Assembly (NCBI RefSeq): GCF_024298885.1
Contig: NZ_CP101166.1
Span: 4,091,149 to 4,155,148, forward strand
Reading direction: 5' to 3'
Source of the DNA: Haloglomus halophilum
GTDB lineage: Archaea; Halobacteriota; Halobacteria; Halobacteriales; Haloarculaceae
DNA length: 64,000 nucleotides
Below are positions 25,854 to 33,794 of the stretch, piece after piece; the stretch's first letter is position 1, and each line of letters opens with the position of its first letter. A program made the position numbers and the translations under genes. Under the pieces are notes generated by a model. It ran no database searches and was not told the origin of the DNA. It saw only the letters and a program-made list of their open reading frames with translations.

Positions 25854-26098
25854 TGCCGCTGCAGAAACGCTGGGAGCCCCTCGAACGGGCCACCGTCGGC
25901 AAGGCCCCGGACCGCTACGGCGTCTACGAACTCGGTGACGAGGACGGCACCGTCATCGCCATCGACCACGGCCCCCTCCGGGACGAACTCAAGGAGGTCC
26001 TCGCCTACCGGGACGCCGCGAAGGTCCGCTGGGAAGCGTGTCAGAACCGCGAGCACGCCGAACGGCTGGCCGAGGAGCACCGGGAGCGATTGTTATAA
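25853..26098 (+). CDS. Small haloarchaeal protein (probably DUF7508, GIY-YIG-like)
   Basis: An 81-residue basic/acidic mixed protein: MPLQKRWEPLERATVGKAPD, then RYGVYELGDEDGTVIAIDHGPLRDELKEVL and a charged C-terminal helix. The GVYEL...GTVIAID pattern and the later R...E region are like a very short GIY-YIG-type fold, but the catalytic set is not clear. Function is unknown. It is translationally coupled to the preceding gene. Confidence 0.7.
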   Translation: MPLQKRWEPLERATVGKAPDRYGVYELGDEDGTVIAIDHGPLRDELKEVLAYRDAAKVRWEACQNREHAERLAEEHRERLL

Positions 26099-26250
26099 AC
26101 CAATAATCATCGACGTTTCATTTATATTTCCCAATCTACATCTATAAAGATGCCAGATCAGAGAAAACGCCCTTGCGGAAGAACGTGATTCGGCCAGTGG
26201 AGACAACTACGGGCATTGCTCCGTGACACCGAAATCCCGTCTTGCATCCA

Positions 26251-26409
26251 CGCGCCGGAGGCGCGCGGTTCACCGCTCCTAGCGTAGCGAGGAGCGGCCT
26301 TTCTCTGAACGTTTTTTGGCGTCATCAGAACGCGGCGCGTTCTGATTGCCCGTGGAATCGCAAAGCGATTCCACGACGACGAGTGGTTCCGCGCCTTCGG
26401 CGCGGAACC
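26251..26409. repeat. Cluster of five perfect stem-loops
   Basis: Five perfect inverted repeats in 159 bases. They are 26251-26265 (6-bp stem, GGA loop); 26273-26297 (8-bp stem CCGCTCCT, 9-nt loop); 26324-26346 (10-bp stem ATCAGAACGC, GGC loop); 26352-26374 (10-bp stem GTGGAATCGC, AAA loop); and 26385-26409 (11-bp stem GGTTCCGCGCC, TTC loop). The last three share the long-stem, 3-nt-loop design but not the sequence. Stems of this kind have been retained perfectly, which suggests selection or a replication/transposition origin. The last may serve as part of the FKBP terminator. Confidence 0.8.
26282..26321 (+). repeat. Dispersed intergenic repeat, copy 1
   Basis: A block of the form GCGTAGCGAGGAGCGGCCTT, then TCTGAACGTTTTTTGGCG. 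It matches the reverse complement of 32408-32450 with small gaps. The core CTGAACGTTTTT is identical in both, and GTAGCGA and CGGCCTTT flank it in the same order. Both copies sit in gene-free DNA. Confidence 0.55.
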
Positions 26410-26417
26410 CGAGGCGG

Positions 26418-26422
26418 AAAAA
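26418..26422 (-). terminator. T-run terminator of the FKBP gene
   Basis: Five T on the minus strand begin four bases after the FKBP stop codon and are followed by the 11-bp stem-loop 26385-26409. Archaeal terminators are usually plain T-runs, so the T5 run alone may suffice. Confidence 0.4.
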
Positions 26423-26425
26423 GCT

Positions 26426-27421
26426 CTATTCGATCTCGTCGGCGATCTCGTCGGCGTCGATGTCCGCTTCCTCCAGCGCGGCCTCGATGTCGGCCTCGTC
26501 GACGTCCTCACCGCCGGGCGCGCCGCCGCCCATGCCGCCCATCATGCCGCCCATGCCACCCATCATGCCACCGGAGCCGTCGAGGATGTCCTGGACGATG
26601 ATGCGGTCGATGCCCGTCTTCTCGATGATCTCCTGGGCGATCTGGGTCTTCTGCATCATCCACTGCTGGTTCATCGAGAGCTGCGGGTTGGACTCGACGT
26701 AGAGGGTGAGCTTCTCGACGGTCTCCGTGACCGTCTCGGGCTCTGCGTCCTCGTCGTCCTCCTCGGGCTCCTCGACAGTGGTCTCCTCGACCTCGTCGGT
26801 CTCGAGGTGCATCTCCAGGTCCATGTCGAGGAACATCCCGAACAGGCCCTGGGCGCGCTCGAGCTGGTCGGTGACCTCCTCGAGGATCTCGTAGTCGTAC
26901 TCGATCTCCTCGCCCGCGAGCGGGTGGTTGAAGTCGACGCGGGCGCGGCCGCCGACGATGGTCTCGAGGACGCCCTGCTCGCCGTCGATCTGGACGCGGG
27001 CGCCGGGATAGCGGTCGTCCTCGTCGATCTTGTCGGCCGAAACCGTGCGGACGCGCTCCTCGTCGTACTCGCCGAAGGCCTCCTCGGCGGGGATGGTGAC
27101 GGAGCCGCTGTCACCGGCCTCGCCGCCGATGATGCCCTCCTCGACCGACTCGAACAGGTGACCGGCGCCGAGCACGATGACGCGCGGCTCGAAGGTGCCC
27201 TGGTCGGCGACGCCCTCCTCCTCGGCGACCTCGGGGTCGGTGGTGTCGACCAGCTGGTCGCCCTCGACCGTGCGCGCGGTGTAGTCGATGCGGACGAAGT
27301 CCCCGTCCTGAAGCCCCTCGGGCTCCTCCTCGTCGGCCTCCGACTCGGCTTCCGGCTCGGCTACTTCCTCTTCGGTCTCCGCTTCTGTCTCTTCGACGTC
27401 CTCGTCGGATTCCTCGCTCAT
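26426..27421 (-). CDS. FKBP/SlyD-type peptidyl-prolyl isomerase with Met/Gly-rich C-terminal extension
   Basis: A 331-residue very acidic protein. After a Glu-rich N-terminal tail (about 1-35), an FKBP domain of the SlyD type follows: GDFVRIDYTARTVEGDQLVDTT, RVIVLGAGHLFESVEEGIIGG, then an IF-type insertion (FGEYDEERVRTVSADKI) and VDFNHPLAGEEIEYDYEILEEV, the characteristic end of the domain. A second acidic domain leads to a C-terminal stretch of about 20 residues of GG-MM-GG-M repeats before a final acidic helix. It should act as a cis-trans prolyl isomerase and chaperone; the Met/Gly tail may bind metal or hydrophobic clients. ATG 27421 has a CGTTAAGG box 26 nt upstream. Confidence 0.9.
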   Translation of the reverse strand: MSEESDEDVEETEAETEEEVAEPEAESEADEEEPEGLQDGDFVRIDYTARTVEGDQLVDTTDPEVAEEEGVADQGTFEPRVIVLGAGHLFESVEEGIIGGEAGDSGSVTIPAEEAFGEYDEERVRTVSADKIDEDDRYPGARVQIDGEQGVLETIVGGRARVDFNHPLAGEEIEYDYEILEEVTDQLERAQGLFGMFLDMDLEMHLETDEVEETTVEEPEEDDEDAEPETVTETVEKLTLYVESNPQLSMNQQWMMQKTQIAQEIIEKTGIDRIIVQDILDGSGGMMGGMGGMMGGMGGGAPGGEDVDEADIEAALEEADIDADEIADEIE

Positions 27422-27539
27422 AGCACGACCGACTCCCGACGCATCCTTAACGGTCACGTTTCGGGCCTACAAACCGCATTTCCGTGACCGGGGCGGTCGC
27501 ATCCGGGTGTTTTTGCCACCGCGCCGCCTCCCAGCGCCC

Positions 27540-28109
27540 ATGTACGAGGTCGAACTCAAGGTCCGGGCCGACCACGACCGGGTCCGGGAGCGACTGGCCG
27601 AAGTGGAGGCGACGGACGCCGGTGGCGTCACGCAGGTCGATACCTACTACGACGCCCCGCATCGCGACTTCGCCAGCACCGACGAAGCCCTGCGGCTCCG
27701 TCGCGAGACGCCGACCGATACGGTTGACGAGGACACCGATACCAGGGCGGACGGGGCGACGGTGACGAAGCTCACCTACAAGGGCCCGCTCGTCGAGGCC
27801 GAGTCGAAGACCCGCCGGGAACACGAGACCGAGGTGCTGGACGACGACGAGGCGATGGCCATCCTTTCGGGACTGGGCTTCGAGCCGGCGGCCACCGTCG
27901 AGAAGCACCGTCGGTTCTTCCGGTATGAGGGGTACACGGTGACGCTGGACCGGGTCGACGGGCTGGGCGAGTTCGTCGAGGTCGAGACCGAAGCCGAGGC
28001 CGTCGAGGCAGCTCGTGAGGGGGCCATCGCCGTGATGGCTGAACTCGGGCTCGACCCGGACGAGCAGATCCGCACGTCGTATCTCGGCCTGCTGCTCGCC
28101 GACGGGTAG
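27540..28109 (+). CDS. CYTH domain protein (class IV adenylate cyclase/ThTPase-like)
   Basis: A 189-residue protein with MYEVELKVRADHDRVRERL (the ExExK motif at the N-terminus), TYYDAPHRDFASTDEALRLRRE, TKLTYKGPL and late HRRFFRYEGYTVTLDRVDGLGEFVEVE, the beta-barrel of the CYTH fold. Members hydrolyse or cyclise triphosphates (thiamine triphosphate, polyphosphate, ATP). It is close to archaeal CyaB-type proteins, whose exact activity is uncertain. A TTTTTG box lies 28 nt before ATG 27540. It is divergent from the FKBP gene across 118 bases. Confidence 0.87.
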   Translation: MYEVELKVRADHDRVRERLAEVEATDAGGVTQVDTYYDAPHRDFASTDEALRLRRETPTDTVDEDTDTRADGATVTKLTYKGPLVEAESKTRREHETEVLDDDEAMAILSGLGFEPAATVEKHRRFFRYEGYTVTLDRVDGLGEFVEVETEAEAVEAAREGAIAVMAELGLDPDEQIRTSYLGLLLADG

Positions 28110-28168
28110 CGGTCGCGGCTCGGTTTATGCCCTCCAGTTATTAATTCGGCTGCTGGTGTTTCCGTAGG

Positions 28169-28174
28169 TTATAT
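28169..28174 (+). promoter_or_regulatory. Box A (TTATAT) of the MAT gene
   Basis: TTATAT centred about 28 nt before ATG 28200. An ATG at 28173 overlaps this box, so it cannot be the start; the box fixes the start at 28200. Confidence 0.65.
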
Positions 28175-28199
28175 GTCCGCGCCAGCGAAACTGCTGGTA

Positions 28200-29405
28200 A
28201 TGACCGACCGGAACATCCGCGTAGAGCCCGTCGTGGGCCGCGCGGTCGAGGACCAGGAGGTGGAGATCGTCGAACGGAAGGGGCTCGGCCATCCCGACTC
28301 CATCTGCGACGGCATCGCCGAGGCCGTCTCGAAAGCGCTGGCACGGACCTATCTCGAGCGGTTCGGCGAGGTCCTCCATTACAACACCGACGAGACGCAG
28401 CTCGTGGCCGGAAGCGCGGCGCCGACCTTCGGTGGCGGCGAGGTGCTGGAACCGATCTATCTCCTCATCACCGGCCGCGCCACGAAGAAGTACGACGGCC
28501 AGCGCATCCCCGCCGAGACCATCGCGCTCCGGGCCGCCCGCGAGTACCTCGCCGAGAACTTCCCCGAACTGGACTTCGGGACGGATGTCGTCGTCGACAT
28601 CAAGCTGGGTGAGGGCAGCGGCGACCTGCAGGACGTCTTCGACGACGAAGGGCGGCGGATTCCGATGGCCAACGACACCTCGTTCGGCGTGGGCCACGCG
28701 CCGCTCACCGAGACCGAGCAGGTCGTGCTGGAGACCGAGCGCCAGCTCAACGGCCACTACGCCGACGAGCATCCCGTCGTCGGGCCCGATATCAAGGTGA
28801 TGGGCAAGCGCGAGGGCGACCACATCGACGTGACGGTCGCGGTCGCCATCATCGACAGCTACGTCGACGGCTACGACGACTACGACGACGCCGTCGCCGG
28901 CATCCGCGAGTTCGTCAGCGACCTCGCGGCCGACATCACCGACCGCGAGGTCCGCGTCCACGTCAACACCGCCGACGACTACGACGAGGGCTCCATCTAC
29001 CTCACCACGACCGGTACCTCGGCCGAGCAGGGCGACGACGGCTCCGTCGGCCGTGGCAACCGCGCCAACGGTCTCATCACCCCGAACCGCTCGATGAGCA
29101 TGGAGGCCACCTCCGGGAAGAACCCGGTCAACCACATCGGGAAGATCTACAACCTCCTCTCGACCCAGATCGCCGAGAGCGTCGTCGCCGAGGTGGACGG
29201 CATCCGGGAAATCCGCATCCGCCTGCTCAGCCAGATCGGCGAGCCCATCGACGACCCCCACGTAGCCGACGCCTCCCTCGTCACCGAGGACGGCGTCTCC
29301 GTCGGTGACATCGAGAACGAGGTGAGCCGCATCATCGACCGCGAACTCGCCGACGTGACCAGCATCACCGAGCGCGTCATCGAGGGCGAGCTGACGACGT
29401 TCTAG
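28200..29405 (+). CDS. Archaeal S-adenosylmethionine synthetase (MAT)
   Basis: A 401-residue archaeal-type methionine adenosyltransferase, which differs strongly from bacterial MetK. Marks are [115 protein letters not shown]. It makes S-adenosylmethionine from ATP and methionine. The leaderless start [16 protein letters not shown] at 28200 is set by the TATA box. Confidence 0.95.
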   Translation: MTDRNIRVEPVVGRAVEDQEVEIVERKGLGHPDSICDGIAEAVSKALARTYLERFGEVLHYNTDETQLVAGSAAPTFGGGEVLEPIYLLITGRATKKYDGQRIPAETIALRAAREYLAENFPELDFGTDVVVDIKLGEGSGDLQDVFDDEGRRIPMANDTSFGVGHAPLTETEQVVLETERQLNGHYADEHPVVGPDIKVMGKREGDHIDVTVAVAIIDSYVDGYDDYDDAVAGIREFVSDLAADITDREVRVHVNTADDYDEGSIYLTTTGTSAEQGDDGSVGRGNRANGLITPNRSMSMEATSGKNPVNHIGKIYNLLSTQIAESVVAEVDGIREIRIRLLSQIGEPIDDPHVADASLVTEDGVSVGDIENEVSRIIDRELADVTSITERVIEGELTTF

Positions 29406-29435
29406 GGCCGTCGCTCCTGCAGGAAAGGGGGTGAT

Positions 29436-30371
29436 TCAGTCGTCCAGACTCCCGTTCAGCTCCGCTTTCAGCTGCCCGAACTCGGCGACACGCTCGGCAT
29501 GGGCGTTGTGCTGATGGATGGATTCATCGTTGGACTGCTTCATGGTCACGATGGCGTCGTCGGGGAGGTCGAAGCGCTCGACGGTGCCCTCGGCGAGCGA
29601 GCGCACGCAGTCCTCGACGAACTTCGCGTTCGCGTGCGAGTGGTAGGTCATGTGGTCCTCGTCCGGGCGCTTGGCCATGTTGTAGATGCGCGCGGACATC
29701 GAGTCCCGCGCCACGTCGATGAGGTCCTCAAGGTCGACATCGGGGGAGCCCTTGCTCCGGACCTTCAACGTGGCGTGGCCCCGCTGGGAGTGGCCCGGCT
29801 GGGGGACCTCGTCGAGGAACGACTCGACGACCTCATCCTCGACGCCGAGGTCGGCGAGCGTCTCGCGAGCGCGGGCCTCGCTCATCCCCTGCGAACAGGG
29901 GCAGACGGTCATCCCCGTGACCGTGGTGCCGACCTCCTCGTGGGTCCCGTCACCGTTCGCGGTGGCTGAGGCGTGGATATCGGCGGTGAACTGCGTGGGG
30001 CGGTCGCTCGCGGGAGTGTCCTCGCGCTGGACGTACTCGGCGTCCATGGTCACCTCGGCGCGGGAGGTGTAGTCGTGCTTGTCGAGCAGCCGCTCGGCCA
30101 CGTCGCCACAGAGGTCCTCGATGCGGACGTGGCGGTCCTCGAGTGCCTCCTCGATGATCTCGTCGACGACCTCCATGTTCCGGCTCATGTCGATACCCTT
30201 GCGCCACTTCGGGAGGTCGACGTACACCTCGAACTCCGCCATCAGGACGATGGGGCGGCGCTCGTCGCGGTCGAGCTTGACGAGTTTCTCGACGCCCGTC
30301 ACACCCACCCGGTTCAGGCCGACGCTCACCTCCGGACGCGAGGCCTGCACGTCCGGGAGTTGCTCACTCAT
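29436..30371 (-). CDS. mptA: GTP cyclohydrolase MptA
   Basis: A 311-residue archaeal GTP cyclohydrolase (FolE2/MptA type) that opens GTP to dihydroneopterin 2',3'-cyclic phosphate, the first step of (tetrahydrofolate or tetrahydromethanopterin-like) pterin synthesis. Family segments are [59 protein letters not shown] (Cys-containing metal-ligand loop), [13 protein letters not shown] and [18 protein letters not shown] (histidine/cysteine cluster). The start [17 protein letters not shown] at 30371 was chosen over an upstream codon because it matches the family and removes an unlikely extension. Confidence 0.94.
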   Translation of the reverse strand: MSEQLPDVQASRPEVSVGLNRVGVTGVEKLVKLDRDERRPIVLMAEFEVYVDLPKWRKGIDMSRNMEVVDEIIEEALEDRHVRIEDLCGDVAERLLDKHDYTSRAEVTMDAEYVQREDTPASDRPTQFTADIHASATANGDGTHEEVGTTVTGMTVCPCSQGMSEARARETLADLGVEDEVVESFLDEVPQPGHSQRGHATLKVRSKGSPDVDLEDLIDVARDSMSARIYNMAKRPDEDHMTYHSHANAKFVEDCVRSLAEGTVERFDLPDDAIVTMKQSNDESIHQHNAHAERVAEFGQLKAELNGSLDD

Positions 30372-30467
30372 TACCCCGAGAGAGGGCCGCGACGCTGTTA
30401 GCACTTACGACACCGGAGACTGGCCATCTCGATACCGTCCGGTGGTTTGCCCGGACTGAACGGGGCG

Positions 30468-31292
30468 TCAATCCAGTTTGCCCAGCGCGGCGAAGAAGTC
30501 CAGCGGCGGCCCCGCGACCCGGAGCGGTTCGTCGGCGCGACGCACGGCGATCTGCGTGGGCGGCGTCACCTCCTCGGAGCGCCGACCGTCGGCAACGACG
30601 ATGGCGTGTTCGGCCTCCTCGACCCTGATTGTCACGTCGCTATCGGGCCCCAGCACCAGCGACGGCATGGGCGAGCGCGCGCACATCTCCGTCAGCACGA
30701 GCGCGTCGGCCCCCGGGTGGACCAGCGGGCCGTCCTCGCTGAGGTTGTACGCTGTACTCCCGGCTGGTGTGGCGACGAGGGCGCCGTCGGCCCGGCTTCC
30801 GGCGTACAGCGCCCCATCGACCCGGATCTCGAGGCCGATACCGTTGGCCCGGCCACGCTGGGGGCTCATCACCGCGATCTCGTTGAGGGCCGGCGAGAGC
30901 GTCCAGTCGTCGTTCTCGGCCACGACCCGCGGCAGCTCGTAGACGGACGGCTCTCCCCGTCCGCGAATCTCTGAGACCACACCCCGGACGGCATCGACGG
31001 CCTCCTCCGGCGGGACGGCGTTGAGGAAGCCGACCTCACCGAGGTTGACGCCCATCATCGGTGTGGTCCCGGCCCCGCGGGCGGCGAACAGAAAGGTCCC
31101 GTCGCCGCCGATACTCACGACGAGGTCGCAGGCCGACATCCGGTCGACCGGCACGCCGATGTCGGGCTCTTCGACGGCCTCGGCAGTCGTCTCGTCGAGC
31201 GCGATACGCGCCTCCGGAACGGCGCCCCGAATCCGCTCGGCAAGCTCTACGGCCCGGGGGTTATCGCGCTGCGCCACGATGCCGAGATGCAT
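30468..31292 (-). CDS. nadK: NAD kinase
   Basis: A 274-residue NAD kinase making NADP. Motifs are LVVSIGGDGTFLFAAR (GGDGT), GVNLGEVGFLNA, LNEIAVMSPQRGRANGIGLEI, the substrate-binding LVATPAGSTAYNLSEDGPLVHPGADALVLTEM and a C-terminal beta-rich domain (DSDVTIRVEEAEHAIVVADGR). A GGTTCTTGA box lies about 28 nt before ATG 31292. It runs in the same direction as mptA but is 96 bases from it. Confidence 0.95.
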   Translation of the reverse strand: MHLGIVAQRDNPRAVELAERIRGAVPEARIALDETTAEAVEEPDIGVPVDRMSACDLVVSIGGDGTFLFAARGAGTTPMMGVNLGEVGFLNAVPPEEAVDAVRGVVSEIRGRGEPSVYELPRVVAENDDWTLSPALNEIAVMSPQRGRANGIGLEIRVDGALYAGSRADGALVATPAGSTAYNLSEDGPLVHPGADALVLTEMCARSPMPSLVLGPDSDVTIRVEEAEHAIVVADGRRSEEVTPPTQIAVRRADEPLRVAGPPLDFFAALGKLD

Positions 31293-31445
31293 CGGCCGGG
31301 CGTTCGCCCCCCGCCGTCAAGAACCCCGCGGGAGCGACCCGGTGGCCGGTGGTCGTCGGGGCGCAGGCCCAGCAGCCGCCGAGTCCGAGGCACGCAGGCC
31401 GCTGGCCGGGCAAAGTTAATCAGTTAGAACATCCAACCGGACCGC

Positions 31446-31481
31446 ATGAACGATCGCGCTGACGGAGAGGTGGGGCCGTGA
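31446..31481 (+). CDS. Leaderless mini-ORF (11 residues) overlapping the KaiC-like gene by GTGA
   Basis: This mini-ORF encodes MNDRADGEVGP. Its ATG is about 28 nt after an AGTTAATC box, and its TGA overlaps the GTG start of the KaiC-like gene (GTGA, 31478-31481). Inside it is a Shine-Dalgarno-like GAGGTG at 31467-31472, five bases before the GTG. The same four elements (box A, short leaderless frame, internal GAGGTG, 4-nt overlap) occur at 4635-4676. The mini-ORF is probably a coupling device for the main gene. Confidence 0.45.
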   Translation: MNDRADGEVGP

Positions 31482-32377
31482 GCGACGAGGGGGACGACGA
31501 CTGGTTCGAGAGCGGGCTCGACGAGGACGCCTCCTTCGGCGAGGGCGGGGCCCCGGACGCTGGCGGTGGAGGGATGGGCGGTGGTCCTCCAGGTGGGGAG
31601 GGTGACGAACTGTTCGAGGAGGACTTCGCCTCGGCGTTCGAGGGCGGCGGCTCCTCGGGCTTCGACGAGGAGTTCGAGTCCGACATCCCGCGGATCGACC
31701 TCGGAATCACCGGCCTCGACGAGATGATCCAGGGCGGCGTCCCGGAGCGGTCGCTACTGGTCGTCATCGGCTCGGCCGGGACCGGGAAGACGACGTTCGG
31801 CCTCCAGTTCCTCCAGAAGGGCCTCGAGGAGGGCGAGCGCACCGTCTACATCACGCTCGAGGAGTCCCGCGAGGCCATCGTCGAGGCGGCCACCGAGAAG
31901 GGCTGGGGGTTCGACGAGTACCTCGAGAACGACCAGCTCGCCATCATCGACCTCGACCCGGTCGAGATGGCCAACTCGCTGGCCTCCATCCGGAGCGACC
32001 TGCCCCGGCTCATCGACGAGTTCGAGGCCGACCGGCTGGTGCTGGACTCCGTCTCGCTGCTCGAGATGATGTACGACAACCAGCCCGACCGCCGGACGGA
32101 GGTGTTCGACTTCACCAAGGCGCTCAAGAGCGCCGGCGTCACCACCATGGTCACCTCCGAAGCCGACCAGGACAACCCCTACGCCTCACGGCACGGCATC
32201 ATCGAGTACCTCACCGACGGCGTGTTCGTCCTCCAGTACGTCCGCTCGGAGTTCCGTGAGACCCGCCTAGCCGTCGAGATCCAGAAGATACGGAACGCTA
32301 ACCACTCCCGCGAGACCAAGCCCTACGAGATCACCAGCGACGGCATCTCGGTGTACCAGCAGGCGAACATCTTCTGA
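31478..32377 (+). CDS. KaiC/RAD55-type ATPase with acidic Gly-rich N-terminal tail
   Basis: A 299-residue protein. The first 70 residues are an unstructured, Asp/Glu/Gly-rich tail (GGAPDAGGGGMGGG). The rest is a complete KaiC/RAD55 RecA-like domain: DLGITGLDEMIQGGVPERSLL, Walker A GSAGTGKTT (98-106), VYITLEESREAIVEAA, Walker B DRLVLDSVSLLEMM and VTTMVTSEAD. Its function is probably signal transduction or DNA-related, as for other haloarchaeal KaiC paralogues. Unlike the paralogue at 6672, it keeps all ATP-binding residues. GTG 31478 is preceded by GAGGTG at the right spacing. A T6 run follows its stop. Confidence 0.86.
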   Translation: MSDEGDDDWFESGLDEDASFGEGGAPDAGGGGMGGGPPGGEGDELFEEDFASAFEGGGSSGFDEEFESDIPRIDLGITGLDEMIQGGVPERSLLVVIGSAGTGKTTFGLQFLQKGLEEGERTVYITLEESREAIVEAATEKGWGFDEYLENDQLAIIDLDPVEMANSLASIRSDLPRLIDEFEADRLVLDSVSLLEMMYDNQPDRRTEVFDFTKALKSAGVTTMVTSEADQDNPYASRHGIIEYLTDGVFVLQYVRSEFRETRLAVEIQKIRNANHSRETKPYEITSDGISVYQQANIF

Positions 32378-32383
32378 ACGAGC

Positions 32384-32389
32384 TTTTTT
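32384..32389 (+). terminator. T6 terminator of the KaiC-like gene
   Basis: TTTTTT begins seven bases after the stop codon, flanked by CGAGC and CTCG, a short inverted repeat. This is a typical haloarchaeal T-run terminator. Confidence 0.55.
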
Positions 32390-32407
32390 CTCGATCGGGT
32401 GTCCTCG

Positions 32408-32450
32408 CGACAAAAACGTTCAGAAAAAAGGCCGGCCTCCGTTCGCTACG
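32408..32450 (-). repeat. Dispersed intergenic repeat, copy 2
   Basis: On the minus strand this reads GTAGCGAACGGAGGCCGGCC, TTTTTTCTGAACGTTTTTGT, CGC. It matches 26282-26321 in the same order of blocks, with small insertions. It lies in gene-free DNA like the first copy. Confidence 0.55.
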
Positions 32451-32595
32451 CTCACTCCGGCTGGTGAACCGCGCTCGCTCAGGGAGACGTTCCTGCTCGG
32501 CCTTCGGCCTGCGCGGGCGTGCGACTCCCACGGCCCTCGCTCACTTCGCTCGCGAGGACTCCGCTCGCGCGGATGCAAGAAATAGGCTCGGTGTT

Positions 32596-32643
32596 ACGGA
32601 GTGGTGCCTGTTGCCTGCCTCACGGAGTGGTGTCTGTTGTTTG
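32596..32643 (+). repeat. Short imperfect direct repeat (22-base unit, 26-base period)
   Basis: Two copies of ACGGAGTGGTG(C/T)CTGTTG(C/T)(C/T)TG start at 32596 and 32622, with 19 of 22 bases identical. They lie in gene-free DNA upstream of nothing obvious. They may be a remnant of slipped replication or a binding site. Confidence 0.4.
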
Positions 32644-32766
32644 TGGCCTGAAGCGAGGCTCGTGCGGTGGCCGAGTACCAGCCGCCCTTGTACCCGAGAC
32701 TATTGCCAAAATCCGAGTATATAGACTGATGAAATTAGTTATACACTTGTTCCCGGAATTTATCCG

Positions 32767-33648
32767 TTAACTGTTGAATATCTCCGCACCACGACCGACC
32801 CGCGTCTGGTAGGCGCGGGCCTCGGTGCCGCGGTCGTCGAACGCGTCGAGCATCGCGTTGGCGATGTCGCGGCGGTCATCCGCGTCGCAGGCCGCGATGA
32901 CGGTCGGGCCGGCGCCGGAGATGGTGACCCCGCAGGCCCCGGCGGCCATCGCGGCGGTGCAGACCTCGTTGTAGCCGTCGATGAGCTCCGCGCGGGCCGG
33001 CGTGACGACCGAGTCGCTCATCCCACGGCCGACGAGTTTCGGGTCGTCGCGCGCCATCCCGGCGGTGAGCGTGGCGGCGTTGGCGACCGTCTCGACCAGC
33101 TGGTCGACGGTCGCCGTCTCCGGGACGACCCGGCGGGCGTCGCGCGTGGAGACGACGATCTCGGGGAGGACCGCGACGAGCGGGATGTCCGCGTCGATGC
33201 CCGTGACGCCGTCCTCGCGGGCGATGGTGAAACCGCCGATGATGGAGGGCGCGACGTTGTCGGCGTGGGCGGTGCCCGAGACGACCGCCTCGCCCTCCGC
33301 GGCGATGGGGACCAGTTCCTCGCGGGTGAGGCCGCGGTCGTACAGTTCGTTGAGCGCGACGGCCGCTGCCGCGGCGCTCGCCGCGGAGGAGCCCAGCCCC
33401 GACGCCGGGCGGACACCCTTGTCGATCTGGATGTGCGCGGGGGCATCGAGCGCCTCCGCGACGGCCCCGACGGTGTTCTTCTCCGGGTCCTCTGGGATGT
33501 ACTGTGAGCCGACGCCGGACACGTCGATGGTGGTCCGGTCGGCCTTCTCCACGCGGATGACATCTGCCGGGCGCTCGAGGGCGACCCCGAACACGTCGAA
33601 CCCGCTCCCGAGGTTCGCACTCGTGGCCGGCGCCCGGACGGTCAGCAT
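32767..33648 (-). CDS. thrB: Homoserine kinase
   Basis: A 293-residue GHMP-family kinase phosphorylating homoserine in threonine synthesis. The N-terminal strand is MLTVRAPATSANLGSGFDVFG (the homoserine-kinase opening), motif 2 is KGVRPASGLGSSAASAAAAA, and motif 3 is AGACGVTISGAGPTVIAACD. The start at 33648 gives the family length; a longer frame of 35 residues has the composition of non-coding sequence. Its 5' region is divergent from the secreted-protein operon starting at 33795. Confidence 0.94.
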   Translation of the reverse strand: MLTVRAPATSANLGSGFDVFGVALERPADVIRVEKADRTTIDVSGVGSQYIPEDPEKNTVGAVAEALDAPAHIQIDKGVRPASGLGSSAASAAAAAVALNELYDRGLTREELVPIAAEGEAVVSGTAHADNVAPSIIGGFTIAREDGVTGIDADIPLVAVLPEIVVSTRDARRVVPETATVDQLVETVANAATLTAGMARDDPKLVGRGMSDSVVTPARAELIDGYNEVCTAAMAAGACGVTISGAGPTVIAACDADDRRDIANAMLDAFDDRGTEARAYQTRVGRGAEIFNS

Positions 33649-33794
33649 GAGGCCGGATTGTCGGTAGCGTCGCAAAAACTTGGCGACATGTCGGGTGCCC
33701 GCCGGCGTTCGGACGCACGCCCCACCGAACCGTTCGCTGGAGTCTCCGGGCACGCCGGCGAAGGTTCAAGTACCGGAACGGGACCAGCACCCCC

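Larger units (their letters stand above)
26099..26425. other. Hairpin-rich intergenic block
   Basis: No gene is seen in these 327 bases. The left third (26099-26150) is A/T-rich (TTTATATT at about 26122). From 26251 to 26409 lie five perfect inverted repeats in a row, described separately. A T6 run (26312-26317) may end transcripts coming from the left. The T5 run on the minus strand (26418-26422) next to the last hairpin may end the FKBP transcript. Confidence 0.6.
32378..32766. other. Intergenic block between the KaiC-like gene and thrB
   Basis: No credible gene is seen in these 389 bases. The left part carries the T6 terminator, the second copy of the dispersed repeat (32408-32450) and several short hairpins (for example GGCC-TTC-GGCC, CCTCGC...GCGAGG and TCCG...CGGA between 32495 and 32575). 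The middle has a short direct repeat (32596-32643). The right 60 bases are A/T-rich and adjoin the thrB stop. An arginine/serine-rich open frame at 32464-32724 has no coding character. Confidence 0.6.

Noticed and set aside
26251-26409. CRISPR array
   Set aside because: The units are palindromes of different sequence, not identical direct repeats with spacers; no cas genes are nearby.
32464-32724. Plus-strand frame in the intergenic block after the KaiC-like gene
   Set aside because: Starts within hairpin-rich DNA, poor codon bias and no family resemblance.
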